In this document: positions 52,850 to 60,918 of the stretch, piece after piece
How positions within the stretch are numbered: position 1 is the first letter of the stretch
Layout: each line of letters opens with the position of its first letter
From: Claveliimonas monacensis
Lineage (GTDB): Bacteria; Bacillota; Clostridia; Lachnospirales; Lachnospiraceae
Length of the DNA: 64,000 nucleotides
Direction of reading: 5' to 3'
Assembly (NCBI RefSeq): GCF_014982975.1
Contig: NZ_JADCKL010000011.1
Coordinates: 1-64,000 of the forward strand
Translations under genes and position numbers: made by a program
Notes under the pieces: generated by a model
What the model saw: the letters and a program-made list of their open reading frames with translations, nothing else
Told to the model about the DNA's origin: nothing
Database searches by the model: none

Positions 52850-53035
52850 CAGTTTGTAATCATTTTTATGTCGGATAAAAATTCCAGGCATATATTGATT
52901 TTGTTCTGCATATGCAGAAGTTAAATTATGGCAGATTCTGCAAAAAAATATATAGGATGAAGAAGACAAGGTATAGAAAGAATTTTATATCTTGTCTTTT
53001 TTTATGCCTAAAATCTATTGCCAGAAAAGAAAGGA
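52850..53035 (+). repeat. Second copy of the inter-gene spacer
   Basis: Aligns by eye with about 50760-50945, including its terminator and the CTATTGCCAG sequence before the next start. No gene within it. Confidence 0.8.
52964..53003 (+). terminator. Rho-independent terminator after copy 2
   Basis: AGACAAGGTATA pairs with TATATCTTGTCT (one G-T), followed by seven Ts. Confidence 0.9.
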
Positions 53036-53044
53036 GAAAAAACA

Positions 53045-54835
53045 ATGGCACAGATTAAATTATTTGATACATGGACGTATGCAAAAGAAATACCGGAGCC
53101 ATTTTCTAAATTTATGAAAGAATTAAAAATTCGGAAAACCACATTTGAAGCAGGATGGCTTTCACAGTACAACGATGGGAAACAGGCTACTTTACACCCA
53201 GCTACTTTGTATGCGGTATTGGCGGTCGCAAAAATATATTTGCGGCAATCTTCCGGAGCAATCGGAATTCAAAGAGGGAATAATGGCCTTTTGAATTTTT
53301 ATTGTATGGAGTACCCAAAAGGCGGGGACACCTATGCGCTCATTTATAATCCCATAAGCGCACGCATGCATGGATCTGTCGTATCCGATCAGAAAGAGTT
53401 TTTAGCTCTTCCGGCAGTCAGCCAGAAAGAAAGCGATGGGCAGGAAATCTTGGCAATGTTGGTTTATGTAAGCCTGGAGAAAGAGGAAGCATTTTATAAT
53501 CTGGAATTTGCCCAGAATTTTGTTACGCTTGCCAAAGAAATGCAGGATGGATGGCCAGATCCCAAGAACGCATTAAAAGCTGCTTTCCTCTGCTGTGATA
53601 ACCTGTACCGAAGAATGGAAAATGTCAGTGCGTATCCCAACGAAGAAATTCCGTTCGACAAATCTCAGCTTGACCAGGATGGGATCGAAATGCTGTCCCC
53701 ATTAGCTGTACGAAGTCAGTTGTATGCACCGAATACGGCGATAAAAGGAAAGTTTGAGATCCTGGGTGAAGAAGAAAAGGCAAGGAGCTGGACTTTAAAA
53801 GAGCTGAAAGAAGTGTACGGACAAAATTGGGATGTCCCCAGTCAGTATAGGAACAAAATCCCTGCACTTCCAGAAGATATGAGAGTAGGAGAATATGCAC
53901 AGGATATCCTTTCTGCAATCGTGGAGTCGCCATTCCGGAAATTTATGGTTACAGGCGACGCCGGTACAGGGAAAACGACAGATGCACAGATTATTGCACA
54001 AATCTTAGGGGTTCCCTATTTCGCATTAAACTGCGGCCCGGATACAGATGAAAACAAGCTGGTAGTGAGTATCTATCCAAATTCCAGAAAGCAGTTTCGG
54101 GAGAAGATAGAAATGCCAACATTAAAGGAATTTGTAAATGCTCCAGGAAAAGCAGTTGAAAAATTGGGTGGTTATTTAAATGAAAATGCGACGCAAAGTG
54201 AAGCATTTCGGACACTTTTAGAAAGAGCGGCCCAGGCAGGCTATCAGAAGGCAAAAGCTGAAGGTAATTATGTGATGCAGGAATCGGAGATCATAACAGG
54301 CTGCCGGATGCCGGCTGTTATCGAAATCATGGAGGCTTCTCTGATTACAGAACCAGGAACATTAGGTGCATTGAACCGTCTGTTGGATGATTCAAAACAG
54401 ATTGACCTCATCTATGGAGAAACGATTGTAAGGGATCCTAACGCAATTATCTTTATTACAACAAATTTAAATTATGTGGCTAATCGGGAAATGGACTTTT
54501 CTGTTATCTCACGGATGAACAAAGTGCAGCATAGAAAACCGCTGACTGCAGAAGAATTGGTGGATCGTGTGATGTATCGGACCGGCTGCAGGGAAAAGGA
54601 TATGCTGCGGAAAATGGCAGAGATGTTTATCAAGATGGGCGAGCTTATGAAAACGGAATTTGGCAAGAAAGGGGTATGCGGATACCGTGAGTTTGAAAAC
54701 TGGACCATTGAGTATATGCGCCTGAACAATGTGATAAAGGCAGCCGAGGATACGGTTCTTGCGAAACTTTCTGCGGATGAAGAGGATCGTGCATTGATCC
54801 GGGCTTCCTGTATGAGCCTGTTCCAAGCTGCGTGA
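53045..54835 (+). CDS. MoxR-type AAA+ ATPase with large N-terminal domain
   Basis: 596 aa from ATG 53045 behind AAAGGAG. An N-terminal domain of about 290 residues, not recognised, precedes AAA+ Walker A GDAGTGKTT (304-312) and sensor 1 FITTNLN. The expected Walker B reads VIEIMEAS (about 423-430), with Met where MoxR proteins have Asp, so hydrolysis may be weak or altered. A sensor 2/lid region follows. Its stop overlaps the start region of a VWA protein gene; MoxR-VWA pairs usually act as chaperones or metal-insertion/activation machines. Here they start an operon with several unknown proteins. Confidence 0.88.
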   Translation: MAQIKLFDTWTYAKEIPEPFSKFMKELKIRKTTFEAGWLSQYNDGKQATLHPATLYAVLAVAKIYLRQSSGAIGIQRGNNGLLNFYCMEYPKGGDTYALIYNPISARMHGSVVSDQKEFLALPAVSQKESDGQEILAMLVYVSLEKEEAFYNLEFAQNFVTLAKEMQDGWPDPKNALKAAFLCCDNLYRRMENVSAYPNEEIPFDKSQLDQDGIEMLSPLAVRSQLYAPNTAIKGKFEILGEEEKARSWTLKELKEVYGQNWDVPSQYRNKIPALPEDMRVGEYAQDILSAIVESPFRKFMVTGDAGTGKTTDAQIIAQILGVPYFALNCGPDTDENKLVVSIYPNSRKQFREKIEMPTLKEFVNAPGKAVEKLGGYLNENATQSEAFRTLLERAAQAGYQKAKAEGNYVMQESEIITGCRMPAVIEIMEASLITEPGTLGALNRLLDDSKQIDLIYGETIVRDPNAIIFITTNLNYVANREMDFSVISRMNKVQHRKPLTAEELVDRVMYRTGCREKDMLRKMAEMFIKMGELMKTEFGKKGVCGYREFENWTIEYMRLNNVIKAAEDTVLAKLSADEEDRALIRASCMSLFQAA

Positions 54836-54846
54836 AAGGATTAATT

Positions 54847-56934
54847 ATGGAAGGAAAAGAAAGATTCTTGCTCGAAGCGGAAAAAATGCTTTCCGATTAT
54901 GAGTTTTTTACGTCCCCTCGTTTTATGCGTCTGCTACATCACGTGGGAAAAGAGATTACAGACCGTCATAATGCAAAAGTCCGGACTTATGGAGCGCCGG
55001 ATGAAAACCGGGCGGGCTATTTTGAAGGCACTTATACTTATATCAATGTGCTCAATGAAATCACACAGAGTTTTCCATCATTGGAACTGCGTGGAGAAAG
55101 TATTTTGGGTGTACTGGGACATGAATGTGGACATCAAAATTATTCCAGTATTTATCTGCGGAAAAAATATGTCGAAGGGATAAGTAACGGGATCCTATAT
55201 CCTTATTTTCCTAAGCCACGTTCAGAAAAAGAGCGGCTGTATGCAGAGCAGATGAAGGAACTATTTGTACGGAAAGACAGAATTGCAATCGAACTCTATC
55301 TGACCATGGCTGCACCCCTTCACGGATTGCTGGAAGACGTCTATATCGAAGAACGTATGATGAAAAGGTTCCCGGGAAGTATCCGGAGAGGGATACAGGG
55401 GAATCGAAAACGTATTATGGAACGTTACGACAGCGTAAAAAAGCTGGATAAAGGCGGTGATAAGCTGGGAACTATGGCCTCTGTACTTACGGAATATATG
55501 TTTACGAAGCGTGTGAATGCATGGGATGGAGAAATACAATTATATGCAGATTTTCTAAGAGAATGTATACCGCTGATCCATCAGGCGGCCCATGATGTAA
55601 GAGAGAGCAGCCGTTTTATTGCTACGAACCAGATTTTGCTTGCTATCTGGCCGTTGCTCTTAGAAAAAATTGAGGAATTACAAGAAATGATGGAGCAGAC
55701 GCCGCCAGAGAAGCAGGAGGATCTGATAAAGAAAACCGCAGAAAAGATCCAGACGCAAATGCCTCAGTATTCAGAAGAGCCTATCTGCCGGGAGCACCGC
55801 ATGGAAGAAATGAATGCCTCTGATGTGAAATGGACCGGAGCGGATAGGAAAGAGGAAACCGGAGAAGAAAGACCGGATGGACAAAACGGGGATATAAAAG
55901 ATTTTACAGAAGCCGGAAAGATAAAAGAAGCACATCCGGAGGACAAAAAACCATTGGAAGAACTATCCGTAGATTTTCCAAAGGAAATTGATATCAGCCG
56001 GGAGTTAAGGAAGATCCGCCATGAGCTTGCAGAAGAAAAAACAGAGAAGATGATGACCGATGCAATGCGGGAAGCGTTGAAAAATTTCCTGGAAGGTGTC
56101 AAATTCCATCCGGTAAATGAAGCAATTCCAAAGGAAGTCATACGAAAGGATAAGCCATCCAAAAAGGCAGAATTGATGTATGAGCAAATAAAGCCGGAAA
56201 TTCAAAGGGTACTTAGTGAATTCCTCGTATTGGTTCAGCCGATCCTGATGACCAGAAAATCCAGAATACGAAGGAAGCAATTCTTTGGAAAATCATTGGA
56301 TATGAAAAACTTGTGGGATCCTCAGGACCGGGTTTTTAAAACGAAAATTTCGGATAAAAATAATTTTAATACGGCAATTGCAGTCCTTATGGATCAGTCC
56401 GCATCCATTGATGAGAGAAGAAGACTTGCCTCTATATTGGCTACACTTTGTATTGTAGAATTCGCACAGTATTTGAAAATACCAGTATGCGTATATGGGC
56501 ACTGCACAGACTTTCGAAGACCTGAGCATTTTGGAAAAGAGACGGTTTGCCTTCATTCTTACATGGAATTTGAGGACAGGAATCATGAAAAATTAAGGAT
56601 CCTTGACATGAAACCAGGCGGAGCCAACCGGGACGGAGTGGCTTTGCAGTATATGGAGGAAAAACTAAAAAGAAGAAAGGAAAGGCAGAAGCTTTTATTC
56701 TTTACTTGTGACGGGTTACCGAATGCAAGCGATTATGGAGGCGAAGTAGCAAGAGATGATTTAAAACAGATCCAGAAGGAACTTCACAGAGATGGGATCC
56801 ATCTTCTTGTGGCGGCGATTGGAGAAGACCAGGAAGAAATCCATAAAATTTATGGGAATTCTTGTATCAATACAAGCGATCTATCAGCTCTTCCTGGAGA
56901 AATCTGCAAAAGATTATTGCAGATGATCCTGTAA
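54847..56934 (+). CDS. VWA-domain protein with N-terminal zincin-like motif
   Basis: 695 aa from ATG 54847 (GTG 54832 overlaps the previous stop). GHECGH (HExxH at 92-96) with a later EDVYIEERM supplies a metallopeptidase-like site. A charged linker (about 330-390) follows, and the C-terminal VWA domain has the metal-ion site DQSAS (516-520) with the later FTCDGLPN. The layout resembles CobT/DUF2201-type VWA proteins with a zincin domain. It is the presumed partner of the MoxR-type ATPase. Target unknown. Confidence 0.88.
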   Translation: MEGKERFLLEAEKMLSDYEFFTSPRFMRLLHHVGKEITDRHNAKVRTYGAPDENRAGYFEGTYTYINVLNEITQSFPSLELRGESILGVLGHECGHQNYSSIYLRKKYVEGISNGILYPYFPKPRSEKERLYAEQMKELFVRKDRIAIELYLTMAAPLHGLLEDVYIEERMMKRFPGSIRRGIQGNRKRIMERYDSVKKLDKGGDKLGTMASVLTEYMFTKRVNAWDGEIQLYADFLRECIPLIHQAAHDVRESSRFIATNQILLAIWPLLLEKIEELQEMMEQTPPEKQEDLIKKTAEKIQTQMPQYSEEPICREHRMEEMNASDVKWTGADRKEETGEERPDGQNGDIKDFTEAGKIKEAHPEDKKPLEELSVDFPKEIDISRELRKIRHELAEEKTEKMMTDAMREALKNFLEGVKFHPVNEAIPKEVIRKDKPSKKAELMYEQIKPEIQRVLSEFLVLVQPILMTRKSRIRRKQFFGKSLDMKNLWDPQDRVFKTKISDKNNFNTAIAVLMDQSASIDERRRLASILATLCIVEFAQYLKIPVCVYGHCTDFRRPEHFGKETVCLHSYMEFEDRNHEKLRILDMKPGGANRDGVALQYMEEKLKRRKERQKLLFFTCDGLPNASDYGGEVARDDLKQIQKELHRDGIHLLVAAIGEDQEEIHKIYGNSCINTSDLSALPGEICKRLLQMIL

Positions 56935-56984
56935 CAGAAAATAGGAAACTGAAGGAGAAGAAACTTTTATATGGAGAGAGTACT

Positions 56985-57395
56985 ATGGAAAATAATGTAA
57001 TCAGAGGATTTTTTCAAGTAGGATATTTGATCAAATTGGGGGAAAATCTTTATTTTCGCCAGATTTTAAAAGGAAGGATCCAGTATGGAAAGGAGTGGGA
57101 AGCACGATTTTTTGGCAGCTTCAGAGAGGCAGAAAGCTTTGCCTTGAAACATCTTTGGTATACCGGAATGGATCCTAAAATCTGCAGAAGGGCATGGGCA
57201 ATTCTGTCTGCAGATTGTGAGGAAGGAAAAGAAAAATTCTGGGATGGGAGAGTATTTACTTCTGATGGGAGGAGAGCAAAACTGTTTCATAATCCAAAAG
57301 AAATGAGAAATTACATAAAAAGGCATGGAATGTCGCAAAAGGTATATGATGATCTGCTGGTAGTAGAGGAAAAGCAGATCCGTAATGCAGCATAA
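56985..57395 (+). CDS. Hypothetical protein in MoxR-VWA operon
   Basis: 136 aa from ATG 56985 behind GGAGAG; a longer frame reading into the VWA gene is rejected. Soluble, basic, no recognised domain (YLIKLGENLYFRQILKGRI). Probably co-expressed with the ATPase/VWA pair. Confidence 0.75.
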   Translation: MENNVIRGFFQVGYLIKLGENLYFRQILKGRIQYGKEWEARFFGSFREAESFALKHLWYTGMDPKICRRAWAILSADCEEGKEKFWDGRVFTSDGRRAKLFHNPKEMRNYIKRHGMSQKVYDDLLVVEEKQIRNAA

Positions 57396-57412
57396 GAGAA
57401 AGGAAGAACAGG

Positions 57413-57736
57413 ATGAAAAATATGAATTTATCAAGAGTGAAAAGAGCAGTGCAAAAGAAAAAGCGTTTTATGATCAAAGACCATCATAAGAAAGTGTATG
57501 TTGGGCAGATCCGGGAACCTCATATTATTCAGAGTAATGGTTTTTACTCTGTGATCGCTGATCAGCCGGAGCATGAGATTTCTCGTGTGAATAATGGTAA
57601 GGGCTCCTGGTTTGCTTACGGAAAGGCTTCCGATTGGGATTTTACAGAAAAAGGAGGACGCTATTACCGAAACGGTTTGGCGCATATCCCTGAAAATCTG
57701 ATCTGGGAAATCGAATTTCTTGAGGTGTGCATATGA
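57413..57736 (+). CDS. Hypothetical small protein in MoxR-VWA operon
   Basis: 107 aa behind GGAAGAACAGG. Basic N-terminus (MNLSRVKRAVQKKKRFMIKD) and beta-like middle. It overlaps the next gene by 4 bases (ATGA). Not recognised. Confidence 0.72.
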   Translation: MKNMNLSRVKRAVQKKKRFMIKDHHKKVYVGQIREPHIIQSNGFYSVIADQPEHEISRVNNGKGSWFAYGKASDWDFTEKGGRYYRNGLAHIPENLIWEIEFLEVCI

Positions 57737-58692
57737 AGATCTTAGCTTGTACCGTATATTGTTCGGCCTATTATCAATCTTCTCTTCAGCTTCCGGAAGC
57801 AATCAAAGATCTTCCGGAAGCAATCCGGTATGCAGAGGAGCATGTCAATGAAATACCTCTCGGAACTTTAAAATACATACCAGACAGTGATGAAATAAGT
57901 GAAATAGGGTGTGAGATCCTGGAGTTTGATGAGACAGATACTGCAGAAACCAGAGAGAACATAAGAGAGGAACTTCTCGGCAGAGCAATCTTTGATTTTA
58001 TCGACGGCATAAAAGATTTGGAATCACAGGCAGAGACATGGGAGGACCAGGAACTTGCAAATTCCCTGACACGGTTTGCGGATCAGTATTATCCGGCAGA
58101 TGCCGTGAGAGAAATCCTTGAAGACGGGGAAGGGATTCTTTCGGGTGCGCAAAAGCTGGATGAAAAGAAAAATCCATACTATTACCTGGAAGGATTCGAT
58201 GTAGATGGATTCCCCTATGTGTTTCGCACAATTGCAGCCGATGACTTAGCTGAGATCTTACATTTTATTGAAAGAACCGAAGTGTTTCACTATTTACTTC
58301 CAAAGTATTCTGATTTTCAGTTCGAATGGGTATGGCAGATACAAGAAGAGGAAACTTCACACCCAGTTTATTTTTATCCCATGGTGTATGGAGACACAGA
58401 ATTGACAGCTTTTTTGGATAAGCTGCAGGATTGGTATTTGAGCGGTACAAATGAGAAAAGCAGTGTATCAGAATTCATTCAGATTATCAATGGGCTTCTG
58501 CATGGATATGTGGTATTAAATCCCCAGTATCTGGATCTGTTCATGCATTTCGAGGAATGGAAAGCTCTCCTGCCAAAAGACGGGAAAAAGCGGTATCTGG
58601 AAACCTATGAGAAAATAAAAAAAGGAAGCACGCCGGCGGTTCGAAGTGAGTATCGTGGAAGTTTTAAGAAGGACGCTATGAAAGAACTATAG
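57733..58692 (+). CDS. Hypothetical acidic protein in MoxR-VWA operon
   Basis: 319 aa from ATG 57733 (GAGGTG upstream). Cytoplasmic, acidic, no recognised motif; YYLEGFDVDGFPYVFRT and FHYLLPKYSDF are visible. An operon member linked by overlap to 57413. Confidence 0.78.
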   Translation: MKILACTVYCSAYYQSSLQLPEAIKDLPEAIRYAEEHVNEIPLGTLKYIPDSDEISEIGCEILEFDETDTAETRENIREELLGRAIFDFIDGIKDLESQAETWEDQELANSLTRFADQYYPADAVREILEDGEGILSGAQKLDEKKNPYYYLEGFDVDGFPYVFRTIAADDLAEILHFIERTEVFHYLLPKYSDFQFEWVWQIQEEETSHPVYFYPMVYGDTELTAFLDKLQDWYLSGTNEKSSVSEFIQIINGLLHGYVVLNPQYLDLFMHFEEWKALLPKDGKKRYLETYEKIKKGSTPAVRSEYRGSFKKDAMKEL

Positions 58693-58716
58693 TATAAAAA
58701 ATGAATCACAGTGAAT

Positions 58717-58745
58717 AAAAGGGGGAGGCTTTTGCTTCCTCCTTT
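58717..58745 (+). terminator. Hairpin, probable weak terminator/attenuator
   Basis: GGGGGAGGC pairs with GCTTCCTCC (two G-T pairs) around TTTT, followed by TTTATC. It lies in the short gap before the large gene at 58768, so it may reduce expression of the two big downstream proteins. Confidence 0.65.
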
Positions 58746-58767
58746 ATCTTTCAGGAAAGGAAAGAAT

Positions 58768-60918
58768 ATGGAAAGATTATACGAAGGTATCCTTGATCTA
58801 AGATTATGTTCTGATTATGCACGGATGATTTTAAATGCGGTAAAGACAGAAAATAGAAGTATAACCTATAAGGAGTTGCCTTTACGCTATCCCTTCCTAT
58901 TAGAAAACAAACAATCTTCGGAAGGAATATATGGGCTTTTATATCCCGGTGAAGTATTGGAACGATACAGGGATAAAACGGAAGACACACTTCAAAAAAG
59001 AAGGGCACTATTACTTGCTCTTGCGATCTGCAGGGATGTATTTGAAAAAGAGATGTTCCATGGAGATCAGTATGCAAGCTTTATAATTCGGTGCAAAAAG
59101 GAAGCTGTCAAGGATCTTTACCTGAAGAGTGCTTTATATATATTGACAGACAACAGAAATGAAAAGGAGACATTACGCAATGAGCTATTCGAATATCCGT
59201 ACCAGAAACCGGAAGAGTTGTTTTATGTTTTGGTATTGATGAAAGAAGAGGTACCGGAAGCCTGGGAAAGATGGAAAAATTGTCTTAATGATCTTCTAGG
59301 AGTGAAAAGAGAAAAAAATGCATATATGTATGTGCCGATTTACGAATGGATTATTCGGAATTGCATCGAACAAATCCGCACTTCCAGAGGGAGAAAACTG
59401 GCCCTTTTAAAGGCAATCATAAAACTTCCGAATACTTTTGCCCATGAGAAGAACCGAGTTTACGAGATACTTTCCCAAAATGGGTATAAGAAAGAAGAGA
59501 TTTTTTATTTAAATGTCTGGATGCTCCGATATGGGATCGGATCTTATAGTGCAGGACGCCGTTCTATTACAACAGTACGGGCAGTCGAAAAATTCTGTAT
59601 TTGGGTATGCAGTCAGGAAGAAGAGTATCCTGACGATGTGTATCGACTATGCAAAGAATTGATACAAGATTTTAAAGAATATCCAGTACATATCGGAGGC
59701 CAGGAAGGAATTCTTGAAGCAATGCACTGCCAGGTGCAGGTGAAAAATGTAAAGGTATATTTATTATTATATGAGCTGCGTAATATCAGAAATTTTAACT
59801 GGTCATGGCTGCATATTGACCTGCGGGCAGCGAAATATGAGCCGTTGCTTGAAAAACTTGGACAAAAAGAGTTCCAGCATTATGTAGAGAAAACTCTGGC
59901 TGGTGATAATTTTACAAAAGAAGAGCTGCTGACCTACTTGGAGAGATACCGGAGATTAATGGGGACAGATTATCGAACAGTGATGTTTCAAAAATATGAT
60001 GATAAATATAACCGTATTTTTCAGAAACTCTGCGATAGACATCTGCTGGACCCGGTTCGCCTGACAAAAAGTATTTTATTGGAAGGAGCAATACGTCCTG
60101 ACAGGAAAGAGATCTATGAACGGTATTTGGGTGAATATGTAAGAAAGGCAGATTCACCGCAAAAAATGAGGGTCTTAAGTTTATTTTCGAAAAAGTATTC
60201 TGCCGCCAAGCTAAAGGATATCTTTCAGATCCCGGATTTTTGGATTCAGACAGTCAATATTAGGAAAGGAAGTTGGCGGAAATTTGAAGACATGAATTTT
60301 TTAAAAGGAAAGTTAAATGTTGGAATGATCCGGCAGTTATTTCGCTGGGTTGAAGAAGCCGTGTTCCGGGAAATGACGGAATCCTATATGGAGTTTCTTC
60401 TTTATCTTTTGGCAAATAAAGAGAATAAGATATGGATACCGCAAGATGTTGGTAGAGAGATGTGTAAGGAATTGGAAAAATATGAGGGGGATGCCTCTTT
60501 CATGAATTATGCACGGAAATTATATTTTAACCAGGAAGAGATAGCCGCCTATAACAGGAGAGTTGAAGAAGAACGGAAAAGCGTAGCCGAAAAGATAAAG
60601 CGAGAAGAACAGCAAAAAGTTCAGAATACGATTGCCAATTTAGCCTGCCTGGACGAAGCGAAGTTTTTAGGTAAGATCAGATGGGAAATTTTGGGGCTTG
60701 GTTCATCTCGCAATAATGCTGCAGTGGTGAAGCAATTTGTACAGAAACATTATATTATGGAACGGCATGTGTTAACAGCGTGCAGTGAATATTTGACGCT
60801 GATCATGAAACTAAGAGATTTAGGAACGATAAATGCAAAAGAAGCAATAGAAATCATTAAAAATACGGAGGTAGAACAAAATGATTCAGAAAATAGTGCA
60901 GCATTTGCAAATTTATAA
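58768..60918 (+). CDS. Large helical protein, unrecognised (716 aa)
   Basis: From ATG 58768 behind AGGAAAGG; a longer upstream frame that starts at 58711 crosses the hairpin and is rejected. Predicted soluble and almost entirely helical, rich in Leu, Glu, Lys and Arg, with a coiled-coil-like stretch near 610-640 (EEERKSVAEKIKREEQQKV). No catalytic motif recognised. It overlaps the next large gene by 38 bases, so they are coupled. Possibly a scaffold or effector for the MoxR-VWA machine. Confidence 0.8.
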   Translation: MERLYEGILDLRLCSDYARMILNAVKTENRSITYKELPLRYPFLLENKQSSEGIYGLLYPGEVLERYRDKTEDTLQKRRALLLALAICRDVFEKEMFHGDQYASFIIRCKKEAVKDLYLKSALYILTDNRNEKETLRNELFEYPYQKPEELFYVLVLMKEEVPEAWERWKNCLNDLLGVKREKNAYMYVPIYEWIIRNCIEQIRTSRGRKLALLKAIIKLPNTFAHEKNRVYEILSQNGYKKEEIFYLNVWMLRYGIGSYSAGRRSITTVRAVEKFCIWVCSQEEEYPDDVYRLCKELIQDFKEYPVHIGGQEGILEAMHCQVQVKNVKVYLLLYELRNIRNFNWSWLHIDLRAAKYEPLLEKLGQKEFQHYVEKTLAGDNFTKEELLTYLERYRRLMGTDYRTVMFQKYDDKYNRIFQKLCDRHLLDPVRLTKSILLEGAIRPDRKEIYERYLGEYVRKADSPQKMRVLSLFSKKYSAAKLKDIFQIPDFWIQTVNIRKGSWRKFEDMNFLKGKLNVGMIRQLFRWVEEAVFREMTESYMEFLLYLLANKENKIWIPQDVGREMCKELEKYEGDASFMNYARKLYFNQEEIAAYNRRVEEERKSVAEKIKREEQQKVQNTIANLACLDEAKFLGKIRWEILGLGSSRNNAAVVKQFVQKHYIMERHVLTACSEYLTLIMKLRDLGTINAKEAIEIIKNTEVEQNDSENSAAFANL

